A stretch of DNA of 64,000 bases from Geminicoccaceae bacterium. GTDB taxonomy: Bacteria > Pseudomonadota > Alphaproteobacteria > Geminicoccales > Geminicoccaceae. The notes below the pieces were generated by a model. That model had not been told where the DNA came from. It did no database searches and was given only the letters and a program-made list of their open reading frames with translations. The stretch is taken from the NCBI GenBank assembly GCA_020638495.1, contig JACKIN010000005.1, positions 171,001 through 235,000 of the forward strand, given 5' to 3'. A program made the translations under genes and the position numbers. This document shows, piece after piece, positions 52,652-64,000 of this stretch; position 1 is the first letter of the stretch; each line of letters starts with the position of its first letter.

Positions 52652-54358
52652 TTGACCGCCACGGGTTTTCTCATCGAGCTCTTGGGCGGCATCGCGCTTC
52701 TGCTCTGGGGCGTGCGCATGGTCCGCACAGGGGTGTCGCGGGCCTTGGGCTCGTCCCTGCACAGGCTCCTGCGGGCGGCGGCCGGCAATCGCCTGAGCGC
52801 CCTCGGTGCCGGGTTTCTCGTCACCGTGCCGTTGCAGAGCAGCACGGCGACGGCGCTGATCGTCGGTGCCTTCGCCGAGCGCGGGCTGATCGCGCTCGCC
52901 GCGGCGCTGGCGGTGATGCTCGGCGCCGATATCGGCACGGCGGTCGTGGCGCAGCTCCTCGCCATCGACCTCCACTGGCTCTCGCCCATCTCGATCATCG
53001 TCGGCTTCGGCTGCTTCGTCGTCGGCCCAACGACGCGCGTGCGGCAGCTCGGCCGGGCGCTGATCGGCGTCGGGCTGATCATGCTGGCGCTCCGCCTGGT
53101 GGTGGCGTCGTCCGAGCCCTTGCGCACCTCGCCGGCGCTGGCCGCCGTGCTGACGGCGCTCGAGGACGACATCGTTTTCACGGCGGCCCTGGCGGCGCTC
53201 CTGACCTGGCTGGCGCATTCCTCGATTGCGGTGATCCTGACCGTGGCGGGGTTGGTCGGGGTCGGCGTGGTGCCGCCTGCCATGGCGCTGGCGGTGGTCC
53301 TCGGCGCCAATGCCGGGGGCGCCATCGCCCCCTTTGTCGCCACCTCGGCCAGTCCGCCGCCCGGCCGCCGGCCGGCCCTCGGCAATCTCGTCATGCGCGG
53401 CGGCGGGGCGGTGCTCGGGCTCGCGGCATTGCCGTGGCTGGCGCCGCTGATCCTCGCCCATCTGGGCAGCGGCACCGGCCTCGTGCTCAACCTGCATCTC
53501 GCCTTCAACCTGCTGATGGCGATCCTGATGCTGCCGCTGGTCGGCCTCGTCGCAAGGCTGGTGACCCGGCTCCTGCCCGACCGGCCCACCGCTGCCGACG
53601 AGCTGCTCCGGCCGCGCCATCTCGACAAGGAGGCGTTGCAGGAGCCGAGCGTGGCGCTCGCCAACGCGGCGCGCGAGGCGCTCCGGCTGGGCGACGCCGT
53701 CGAGGCGATGCTGCGACAGACGATCGACGCCTTCGCGCCCGGCTCGACGCCGGAGCTGGTGAAGAAGATCGAGGCCGAGGACGACGTGGTCGACGCCCTG
53801 CACGAGGCGATCAAGCTCTATCTGACGAAGCTGAGCCAGAGCGAGCTCGAGCCGGAGGAGAGTCATCGCTGCTTCGAGATCCTGACCTTCACCACCAATT
53901 TCGAGCATATCGGCGACATCATCGACCGCAATCTGATGGAGCTCGCCACCAAGAAGCTGAAGGCGGGCGTGCGTTTCTCCGACGAGGGTTTCGCCGAGAT
54001 CGAGCGCTTTCACGCGCGGATCGTCGCCAGCATGCAGATGGCGCTCAGCCTCTTCATGCGGGGTGACCTCGTCGAGGCGCGCCGGCTGATCGCCGAGAAG
54101 ACCGAGCTGCGCGAGATGGAGGCGGCGGCGGCGGAAAGCCATCTCTCGCGGGTCGGCCGCCGGCTGCCCCAATCGCTCCAGACCTCGAGCCTGCATATCG
54201 ACGTGATCCGCGACCTCAAGCGCATCCATTCGCATCTGACGGCGGTCGCCTACCCGATCCTCGAACGGGCCGGCGAGCTGAGCCCGACGCGGCTGCGGCG
54301 CCCGGCGGACGCGTCGACGTCGGCGGCCGAGAGCCCGGCGGCCGTGCCCGGGCATTGA
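52652..54358 (+). CDS. Na/Pi-cotransporter family protein with PhoU-like C-terminus
   Basis: 568 residues from a TTG start, giving MTATGFLIELLGGIALLLWG. The membrane part (about 5-310) has two PNaS-type repeats: VTVPLQSSTATALIVGAF and LTWLAHSSIAVILTVAG; the QSSTA / HSSIA motifs form the Na/phosphate site. A cytoplasmic PhoU-like helical domain follows (about 335-555) with KIEAEDDVVDALHEAI and NFEHIGDIIDRNLMELA. Related to YjbB-type phosphate exporters. Direction of transport cannot be told. A Pho-box-like repeat lies upstream. Confidence 0.92.
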   Translation: MTATGFLIELLGGIALLLWGVRMVRTGVSRALGSSLHRLLRAAAGNRLSALGAGFLVTVPLQSSTATALIVGAFAERGLIALAAALAVMLGADIGTAVVAQLLAIDLHWLSPISIIVGFGCFVVGPTTRVRQLGRALIGVGLIMLALRLVVASSEPLRTSPALAAVLTALEDDIVFTAALAALLTWLAHSSIAVILTVAGLVGVGVVPPAMALAVVLGANAGGAIAPFVATSASPPPGRRPALGNLVMRGGGAVLGLAALPWLAPLILAHLGSGTGLVLNLHLAFNLLMAILMLPLVGLVARLVTRLLPDRPTAADELLRPRHLDKEALQEPSVALANAAREALRLGDAVEAMLRQTIDAFAPGSTPELVKKIEAEDDVVDALHEAIKLYLTKLSQSELEPEESHRCFEILTFTTNFEHIGDIIDRNLMELATKKLKAGVRFSDEGFAEIERFHARIVASMQMALSLFMRGDLVEARRLIAEKTELREMEAAAAESHLSRVGRRLPQSLQTSSLHIDVIRDLKRIHSHLTAVAYPILERAGELSPTRLRRPADASTSAAESPAAVPGH

Positions 54359-54416
54359 CGCCGGGCCAAATCTGCCGAAAACCGGGCCTTCACACAGCAT
54401 CTCTTGGCGATGTCCC

Positions 54417-55495
<1,079 letters not shown>

Positions 55496-55499
<4 letters not shown>

Positions 55500-56347
55500 C
55501 CACGGTCGAGGGCCTGGTCGCCGAGCTGGCAGCCCTGCTGCGGGCGGCCGGCATCGAGAACGCGCGGGGCGAGGCGCGGCTCCTGGTGGAGGCGGCGACC
55601 GGGCTGGATCGGACGGCCCAGCTCCGGACGCCGGACCGGCCTGTGGAAACGCCCGCAGCCCACGCCCTGGCGGTGCGCCGGGCGGCGCGCGAGCCCATGG
55701 CCTACATCCTGGGCAGGCGCGAGTTCTGGGGGCGGGATTTCGCGGTCGGGCCGGGCGTGCTGGTGCCGAGGCCGGAGACCGAGACGCTCGTCGAGGCGGT
55801 GCTGGAAGCGCTGCCGGACCGGCGGGCGGCGCTCCGGCTGGTCGATCTCGGCACCGGCTCCGGCTGCCTTCTCTTGACGCTGCTCGACCTCTACCCCGCC
55901 GCCTTCGGCATCGGCGTCGATCGCTCGCCCGCAGCGCTGCGTTATGCGGCGATCAATCGGGTGGCGCTCGGGCTGGAGCGGCGGGCGGCGCTCGTCCAGG
56001 GCGACTGGCTCCAGGCTCTCGCCGGCCCGTTCGATCTGGTCGTCGCCAACCCGCCCTATATCGGCAGTGGCGAGGCGCGCGACGCGGAGACCCGCCACGA
56101 GCCCGAGGCGGCGTTGATCGCCGGCCGGGATGGGCTGGATGCCTACCGGGCGATCGTCGGCGCGGCCGCCTCGGCCCTGCGCCCGGGCGGCCTCGTCGCT
56201 CTCGAGATCGGCTGGGCGCAGGCGCCGGCGGTCACGGATCTCGCCCGATCGGCCGGGCTCGGCGAGGTGGGCGTGCGTGCCGATCTCGCCGGCCGGGCGC
56301 GGGTCGTGATCGGCCGGCGGGCGATGGAGCTTTCCCCGGCCCCATGA
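55496..56347 (+). CDS. prmC: Release-factor glutamine N5-methyltransferase
   Basis: 283 residues from a GTG start overlapping prfA by 4 bases. SAM motif LVDLGTGSGCLLL and the catalytic NPPY at 185-188 (VVANPPYIGSGE), with N-terminal helical domain including RREFWGRDFAVGPGVLVPRPETE. It methylates the Gln of the GGQ motif in RF1/RF2 to speed termination. Operon with prfA is standard. No promoter was looked for inside it. Confidence 0.96.
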
Positions 56348-56408
56348 TCCGGGTAGGGCTTGGCTGGCTTCATCCTGCTTGTCATCGGACGCGAAAGGGC
56401 CCCGAGCC

Positions 56409-57524
56409 TTGCTTCGGCGCATCATCGGTATTCCGGTCATCCTGGCGGTCATGGCACTCGCCGGCTGCGACGAGTCGCCGGGCGATGCCGCCACAGCACC
56501 GCCGCCGGGCGTCGGCGTGGCGCCGGCGGTGCGCCGCGACGTGACGCCGACGCTGGAGCTGGTGGCCCGCGTCGAGGCGATCAACGCGGTCGATCTCGAG
56601 GCGCGGGTCAAGGGCTTCCTGGTGCAGCGGGATTTCGTCGAGGGTGCCGCGGTCGAGGCGGACCAGCTGCTCTTCCAGATCGAGCGCGAGCCCTACGAGA
56701 TCGCCGTGGCGGCGCGCACCGCCGATGTCGAGCGCATGGCGGCGACGCTTCTGAACGCCCAGCAGCAGCGCGAGCGGATGGCGGAGCTGGTGCGGCGCAA
56801 CGCGCAGCCGCAGGCGCGGCTCGACGAGGCCACCGCCGCCGAGGACGAGGCCCGGGCGGCGCGCGACGCCGCCGTCGCTGCGCTTCGCCAGGCCGAGCTG
56901 GAGCTCGGCTACACCGAGATCCACGCGCCGTTCGCCGGGCGGATCGGCCGGGCGGCCTTCGCCAGGGGGGCGGTGGTCGGGCCGAACAGCGGTCCCCTGG
57001 CCCGGCTGGTGCAGCTCGACCCGATCTTTGTCGCGATGCCGGTGACCGACCGCGCGCTGCTCGCGGTGCGCCGGGCGCAGGACGAGCCGGAGAGCCACTA
57101 CCAGCCGTTTCTCCGGCTGGCCGACGGCTCGGTGCTCGACGAGCCGGGCACGTTCGCCTTCTACGACCCGCAGGTCAGCCCGACGACCAGCACGATCACG
57201 GTTAGGGCGAGCTTCGCCAATGGCGACGGGCTCCTCCTGCCGGGGCAGTTCGTCACGGTGCTGATCCGCACGGCCGAGCCGACGCAGGCCCTGGTCATCC
57301 CCCAGGTCGCGGTGCAGCAGGACCAGGCCGGCACGTTCGTTCTCGTCGTCGACAGCGAGAACCGGGTGCGGGAGGCGCGGGTGGCGCTCGGCGATCGGGT
57401 CGACACCGGCTGGATCGTCGAGGGCGGCCTCGAGGAAGGCCAGACGGTGATCGTCGAGGGGCTGCAGAAGGTGCGGCAGGGGATGGTCGTGGCACCCAGC
57501 GCCGCCGACACCGGCGAGGGCTGA
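56409..57524 (+). CDS. RND efflux periplasmic adaptor (membrane-fusion) lipoprotein
   Basis: 371 residues from a TTG start. N-terminus MLRRIIGIPVILAVMALAGC is a lipoprotein signal (lipobox ALAGC). A lipoyl/beta-barrel hairpin architecture follows: RVKGFLVQRDFVEGAAVEADQLLFQIE, a helical hairpin (about 95-150), IHAPFAGRIGRA, and a C-terminal membrane-proximal domain. The adaptor links the inner-membrane pump to an outer-membrane channel. An in-frame TTG at 56379 would add 10 residues; the shorter start is preferred because GAAAGGG lies at the right distance and the signal then begins cleanly. No outer-membrane factor gene is in the window. Confidence 0.88.
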   Translation: MLRRIIGIPVILAVMALAGCDESPGDAATAPPPGVGVAPAVRRDVTPTLELVARVEAINAVDLEARVKGFLVQRDFVEGAAVEADQLLFQIEREPYEIAVAARTADVERMAATLLNAQQQRERMAELVRRNAQPQARLDEATAAEDEARAARDAAVAALRQAELELGYTEIHAPFAGRIGRAAFARGAVVGPNSGPLARLVQLDPIFVAMPVTDRALLAVRRAQDEPESHYQPFLRLADGSVLDEPGTFAFYDPQVSPTTSTITVRASFANGDGLLLPGQFVTVLIRTAEPTQALVIPQVAVQQDQAGTFVLVVDSENRVREARVALGDRVDTGWIVEGGLEEGQTVIVEGLQKVRQGMVVAPSAADTGEG

Positions 57525-57530
57525 GATCCG

Positions 57531-60500
57531 ATGCTCTCCGCCTTCTTCATCAGGAACACCCGCTTCGCCATGGTCATCTCGGTGGTCATCGTGATCGCCG
57601 GCCTGATCGCCATGCAGGCGCTGCCGGTGGCCGAGTTTCCGGAGATCGTGCCGCCGCAGGTCCAGGTGACGGCGAGCTATCCGGGCGCCAGCGCCGAGGT
57701 GGTGACGGCGACCGTGGCGGCACCGATCGAGGCCGAGGTCAACGGCGTCGACGACATGCTCTACATGACCTCGACCAGCAGCAATGACGGCGGCTACTCG
57801 CTCGCCGTGACCTTCGCCGTCGGCACCGATCCGGACATCGCCGCCGTCAACGTGCAGAACCGCGTGGCGCTGGCGGCGCCGCAATTGCCGCCCGAGGTGA
57901 CGGGGCAAGGCGTGTCGGTGAAGAAGCAGTCGACCAGCATGCTGATGGTCGTCAACCTGCTCTCGCCCGAGGGCAGCTTCGATCGCCTGTTCCTCTCCAA
58001 CTACATGGAGATCAACCTGCGCGACGCGATGGTCCGCCTGCCCGGCGTCGGCGACGCGAGCCAGTTCGGCGGCCAGGACTACTCGATGCGGATCTGGCTC
58101 GACCCGCAGGTGATGACCGCGCTCGCGGTCAGCGAGGGCGAGGTGGCGGCGGCGATCCGCCAGCAGAACGTGCAGGCTGCCGCCGGGCGGATCGGCGCGC
58201 CGCCGGGCAACGAGGGGCGGGCCTTCACCTACACGCTGCAGGCGCGGGGCCGGCTGGCCGATCCGGCCGAGTTCGCGCAGATCCTGGTGCGCGCCAACCC
58301 GGACGGCTCGGTGGTGCGGCTCGGCGATGTCGCCCGGATCGAGCTGGGTGCGCAGAGCTACGATGCCGCCGCGTTCATCGACGGCTCGCCGACCGCCATG
58401 CTGGGCATCTACCTCTCGCCCGGCGCCAATGCGCTGGCCACCGCCGACGCCGTCTACGCGGCGCTCGACCGTCTCGCCGAGCGCTTTCCGGACGATGTCG
58501 AATACTCCATTCTCTACGACACCACCGATTTCGTGCGGATCAGCATGCGCGAGGTGGTGGTCACGCTGTTCCAGGCGCTGGGCCTGGTCATCCTGGTCAC
58601 CTTCCTTTTTCTCGGCGACTGGCGCGCCACGCTGGTGCCGACCCTGGCCATCCCGGTCTCGCTGATCGGCACGTTCGCGGTCCTGCTGGCGGCCGGCATG
58701 TCGATCAACACCATCTCGATGTTCGGGCTGATCCTGGCGATCGGCATCGTCGTCGACGACGCCATCGTCGTGGTCGAGAACACCCAGCGGCTGATCGACG
58801 ACGAGAAGCTCTCAGCGGCCGACGCGGCGCGCAAGGCGATGGTGCAGGTGACGGGGCCGGTGGTCGCCACGACCCTGGTGCTGCTCGCCGTCTTCGTGCC
58901 CACCGCCTTCCTGCCGGGCATCACCGGCCAGCTCTATCTGCAGTTCGCGGTGACCATCTCGGTGGCCGTCGTGCTCTCCTCGCTCGTGGCGCTGACGCTC
59001 AGCCCGGCGATGTGCGCCCTCCTGCTGCGCCCGTCGGGCACGCCGCGCGGCCCGTTGCGCTGGTTCTTCGCCTTCCTCGACACGACCCGCAACGGCTACG
59101 GGCGCGTGGTCACGGTGCTCGGCCGTCGGGCCTTCGTTGCCGTCCTGGTCGTCGTTGCCGCCGGCCTCGGCACCTTCTGGCTCCTGAGGGTGGTGCCGAC
59201 CGGCTTCATTCCGTACGAGGACAACGGCGCCTTCTTCATCGACGTCTCCCTGCCCGATGCCGCCTCGCTCGGGCGGACCGAGGCCACGCTGACGGAGGTG
59301 GAGAAGATCCTGCTCGCCGACGAGGACGTGGCGCATGTGCTGTCGGTCGCCGGGTTCAGCCTGCTCGCCGGCCCGCGCTCGAGCGGCGGGCTGGCGATCG
59401 CCATTCTCGAGGACTGGGACGATCGTCCCGGCCGGGAGCGCAGCGTCGGGGGCGTGCTCCGCCGCCTGCAGCCGCAGCTTCTGGCTCTGCCGCAGGCGAG
59501 CGTCTTCGCCTTTCCGGCACCGCCGATCCAGGGCCTCGGCACGGCGGGCGGGATCGAGATGGAGCTTCAGGATCTCGGCGGCCGCGCGCCCGACGAGCTC
59601 GCCCGGGCGTTGCAGGCCTTCATCCTGCGGGCCAACGAGCACCCGGACATCGCCAGCGCCTTCTCGACCTTCTCGGCGCAGACGCCCCAGCTCTTCCTCG
59701 ACATCGACCGCGACAAGGCCGAGACCCTGGGTGTGCGGATCAACGACCTGTTCACCACGCTGCAGGCCAATCTCGGCACGCTCTACATCAACGATTTCAA
59801 CCTCTTCGGCCGGACCTACCGGGTCTTCCTGCAGGCCGAGGCGCCCTTCCGCATGACCCCGGGCGACATCTCCGCCCTGCATGTCCGCAATGCCACGGGC
59901 GAGATGGTGCCGCTCGGCGCCGTCTTGACGGTGCAGCCGGTCCTCGGCCCGGAAGCGACCCGGCGCTTCAACCTCTTCCGCTCGGCCAGCGTCAATGTCA
60001 CGCCGGTCGGCAGCACCGGCGACGGCATCGCCGCGTTGCGCGAGGTCGAGGCCACGGCGCTGCCCCAGGGCTTCGCCATCGACTGGACCGGCACCACCTT
60101 CCAGGAGGTCCAGGCCGGCGGCGAGGCGGCGATCATCCTGCTTCTGGCGCTGCTCTTCGTCTATCTCTTCCTGGTGGCGCAGTACGAGAGCTGGACCGTG
60201 CCGCTCTCGGTCATCCTCTCGGTCGCCATCGCCGGGGTCGGCGGGCTGGCGCTGACCTGGGCGGTCGGGCTCGACAACAATGTCTACACGCAGATCGGCC
60301 TCGTCATGCTGATCGGCCTCGCCAGCAAGAACGCCATCCTGATCGTCGAGTTCGCCAAGCAATTGCGCGAGGAGGGGCGGCCGATCCAGGAGGCCGCGGC
60401 GGATGCGGCGCGGATCCGCTTTCGGGCCGTCCTGATGACCGCGTTCAGCTTCATCCTCGGCATCCTGCCCCTGGTGCTGGCCACGGGTGCGGGGGCGGCC

Positions 60501-60659
60501 AGCCGGGTGGCGCTCGGCATGGTGGTCATGGGCGGCATGCTGGCGGCGACCTTCATCGGCATCATCATCATCCCGCCGCTCTACGTCTTCGTGCAGGGCC
60601 TGCGCGAGCGGGTGCGGGGCGCGCCCGCGCCCTCCACGGCCGACGGCCGGGCCGACTGA
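57531..60659 (+). CDS. RND multidrug efflux pump (HAE1/AcrB type)
   Basis: 1042 residues, the usual size. Twelve membrane helices with two large periplasmic loops. The proton-relay residues are present: GIVVDDAIVVVENTQR in TM4 (DD pair) and GLASKNAILIVEFAKQL in TM10 (Lys). N-terminus FFIRNTRFAMVISVVIVIAG resembles AcrB/MexB. It exports hydrophobic drugs or metabolites; the substrate is unknown. It lies 6 bases after the adaptor gene. The ClpB heat-shock promoter begins just 10 bases after its stop. Confidence 0.95.
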   Translation: MLSAFFIRNTRFAMVISVVIVIAGLIAMQALPVAEFPEIVPPQVQVTASYPGASAEVVTATVAAPIEAEVNGVDDMLYMTSTSSNDGGYSLAVTFAVGTDPDIAAVNVQNRVALAAPQLPPEVTGQGVSVKKQSTSMLMVVNLLSPEGSFDRLFLSNYMEINLRDAMVRLPGVGDASQFGGQDYSMRIWLDPQVMTALAVSEGEVAAAIRQQNVQAAAGRIGAPPGNEGRAFTYTLQARGRLADPAEFAQILVRANPDGSVVRLGDVARIELGAQSYDAAAFIDGSPTAMLGIYLSPGANALATADAVYAALDRLAERFPDDVEYSILYDTTDFVRISMREVVVTLFQALGLVILVTFLFLGDWRATLVPTLAIPVSLIGTFAVLLAAGMSINTISMFGLILAIGIVVDDAIVVVENTQRLIDDEKLSAADAARKAMVQVTGPVVATTLVLLAVFVPTAFLPGITGQLYLQFAVTISVAVVLSSLVALTLSPAMCALLLRPSGTPRGPLRWFFAFLDTTRNGYGRVVTVLGRRAFVAVLVVVAAGLGTFWLLRVVPTGFIPYEDNGAFFIDVSLPDAASLGRTEATLTEVEKILLADEDVAHVLSVAGFSLLAGPRSSGGLAIAILEDWDDRPGRERSVGGVLRRLQPQLLALPQASVFAFPAPPIQGLGTAGGIEMELQDLGGRAPDELARALQAFILRANEHPDIASAFSTFSAQTPQLFLDIDRDKAETLGVRINDLFTTLQANLGTLYINDFNLFGRTYRVFLQAEAPFRMTPGDISALHVRNATGEMVPLGAVLTVQPVLGPEATRRFNLFRSASVNVTPVGSTGDGIAALREVEATALPQGFAIDWTGTTFQEVQAGGEAAIILLLALLFVYLFLVAQYESWTVPLSVILSVAIAGVGGLALTWAVGLDNNVYTQIGLVMLIGLASKNAILIVEFAKQLREEGRPIQEAAADAARIRFRAVLMTAFSFILGILPLVLATGAGAASRVALGMVVMGGMLAATFIGIIIIPPLYVFVQGLRERVRGAPAPSTADGRAD

Positions 60660-60669
60660 CTCGCGCCGT

Positions 60670-60697
60670 CTTGCGCGGCCGGGGCCTCTCCCCACAT
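60670..60697 (+). promoter_or_regulatory. Predicted sigma-32 (RpoH) promoter of clpB
   Basis: CTTGCGC (60670-60676), 13 bases, then CCCCACAT (60690-60697), close to the heat-shock consensus CTTGAAA-N11-16-CCCCATNT. It is 84 bases upstream of the ClpB start and the only gene it could serve downstream is clpB. Match is by eye. Confidence 0.6.
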
Positions 60698-60781
60698 AGA
60701 TTCCACGAGACGGCGATGCCCATCGGGGTCGCTAGTGGCTGATCCGCTCGCACGAGGGATCGAGAAGGGAAAGATCGACTG

Positions 60782-63373
<2,592 letters not shown>

Positions 63374-63385
63374 GGAGGGGAAAGT

Positions 63386-63458
63386 GCGGGGGAATGAGTT
63401 CCCCCGCGCCCCCGGTTGCCAGGGAAGGGTGGAGCGCGAGGAGGCGAGCCTCCTCGCG
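63386..63458. terminator. Two consecutive hairpins between clpB and convergent ArsC-like gene
   Basis: First stem: GCGGGGGAA (63386-63394), loop TGAG, TTCCCCCGC (63399-63407), 9 pairs. Second stem: CGCGAGGAGGC (63435-63445) and GCCTCCTCGCG (63448-63458), 11 pairs with a very tight 2-base loop, followed by GGCTTTCCTC. The pair would end clpB transcription and, on the other strand, the ArsC-like gene. Terminator role inferred. Confidence 0.7.
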
Positions 63459-63467
63459 GGCTTTCCT

Positions 63468-63824
63468 CTACGCCCCCAGGGCCGCTTCGTAGACCTCGGG
63501 CTTGAACCCGACCAGCAGCCTGCCGTCCACGTCCAGCACCGGCCGCTTGATCATCGAGGGCTGGGCCAGCATGAGGGCGATGGCCTTGCCGGTGTCGAGG
63601 TCTTGCTTCTCCGCCTCGGGCAGCTTGCGGAAGGTGGTGCCGGCGCGGTTGAGCAGGGACTCCCAGCCCACCTGTTCGACCCAGGCTGCCAGGCGATCGC
63701 GGTCGATGCCTTTGGCCTTGTAGTCGTGAAAGTCATGGGCGAGGCCGCGCGCGTCGAGCCAGGCCCGGGCCTTCTTCATCGTGTCGCAGGATCTGATGCC
63801 ATAGATCGTCAGCACGCGGGTCAT
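63468..63824 (-). CDS. ArsC-family (YffB/Spx-like) thioredoxin-fold reductase
   Basis: 118 residues. The thioredoxin-like fold starts TIYGIRSCDTMKKARAWLD with the single active Cys (about residue 13), then PEAEKQDLDTGKAI and PSMIKRPVLDVDGRLLVGF, the YffB signature with conserved Arg. Typical for YffB, which is GSH-dependent and unlike true ArsC arsenate reductase. Function is not defined. Convergent with clpB. Confidence 0.88.
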   Translation of the reverse strand: MTRVLTIYGIRSCDTMKKARAWLDARGLAHDFHDYKAKGIDRDRLAAWVEQVGWESLLNRAGTTFRKLPEAEKQDLDTGKAIALMLAQPSMIKRPVLDVDGRLLVGFKPEVYEAALGA

Positions 63825-63876
63825 CGTCGGCCCTTCGCCTGTCCGGCAGCCGCTCGTCGCGTCGGTCGGTCCCGGC

Positions 63877-64000
63877 TCAGCGCTGGGCGAGGTGGGTGGT
63901 CGCCTCGATCGGCAGGCGCTGGGTGGTGATGGTCTCGATCTGCTGGCGGAAGCGGGTGAGCTCGGCGCCGGCGAGGCGGGCCGCGTTCTGCGGCTTGATC
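63877..64000 (-). CDS. Partial protein, C-terminal 40 residues only
   Basis: The 3' end of a minus-strand gene that continues past the window edge. The readable part is IKPQNAARLAGAELTRFRQQ followed by IETITTQRLPIEATTHLAQR and a TGA stop at 63877-63879. It is rich in helix formers and Gln/Arg. No family can be assigned from this fragment. It lies 52 bases upstream of the ArsC-like gene, same strand. Confidence 0.5.
   Translation of the reverse strand, partial: IKPQNAARLAGAELTRFRQQIETITTQRLPIEATTHLAQR

Noticed and set aside
49846..53814. Very long minus-strand open frame opposite rodZ, ispG, hisS and the Na/Pi gene
   Set aside because: Translation is low-complexity and antisense to well-supported genes; no ribosome-binding site or domain.

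Overview
The window is GC-rich throughout, with almost every codon ending in G or C and very short gaps between genes. Gene content and order point to an alphaproteobacterium, probably in or near Rhodospirillales/Geminicoccales. The main support is the block comF-grxC-DUF1178-(methyltransferase)-ubiG-lysC-ptsP, followed by rodZ-ispG-hisS-prfA-prmC-clpB, together with an FNR protein carrying the C-x2-C-x7-C iron-sulfur ligand spacing. The exact lineage is an inference. I saw no rRNA, tRNA, CRISPR array, prophage or plasmid replication gene.

Layout. 1-581 is a decayed IS1182-type transposase. 0.7-13.7 kb holds mostly unlinked chromosomal genes: an AhpD-like protein, an EAL phosphodiesterase with a broken GGDEF site, formate-tetrahydrofolate ligase, a TTC38-type TPR protein, an EamA exporter, an SDR, a VWA plus membrane DnaJ pair, a Tat-exported esterase, and a SAF-domain oxidoreductase related to Brucella DRL. 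13.7-20.3 kb (minus strand) runs tauE, ybaK, mutA, mutB, meaB, giving heterodimeric methylmalonyl-CoA mutase with its GTPase chaperone. 20.5-23.1 kb is a Spy/CpxP-like protein with its own response regulator and kinase. 23.6-28.2 kb is the glycine cleavage operon gcvT-gcvH-gcvP behind a clear tandem glycine riboswitch and promoter. 29.4-30.8 kb is an FNR regulator divergent from an unknown gene, with a perfect FNR box between them.

30.8-40.1 kb is the most distinctive region. A strong promoter with an overlapping palindromic operator leads into a Tat-exported solute-binding protein, two permeases and an ATPase. These are followed in the same direction by a 2,3-butanediol dehydrogenase-type enzyme and the acetoin dehydrogenase genes acoA, acoB and acoC. 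Read together they look like an uptake-plus-catabolism unit for acetoin/2,3-butanediol or a related small polyol. That unit also carries two strong hairpins, one between the binding protein and the first permease and one between acoB and acoC.

40.1-63.8 kb is largely housekeeping: competence-type phosphoribosyltransferase, glutaredoxin, ubiquinone methyltransferase, aspartate kinase, PTS-Ntr enzyme I, RodZ, IspG, HisRS, a Na/Pi-cotransporter family protein with a Pho-box-like repeat, release factor 1 and its methyltransferase, an RND efflux pair, and ClpB behind a heat-shock-type promoter.

Two copies of a nested palindromic element (5141-5270 and 42197-42331) sit between convergent gene pairs. 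Their outer arms differ between copies but are self-complementary within each copy, which suggests selection on the folded structure.
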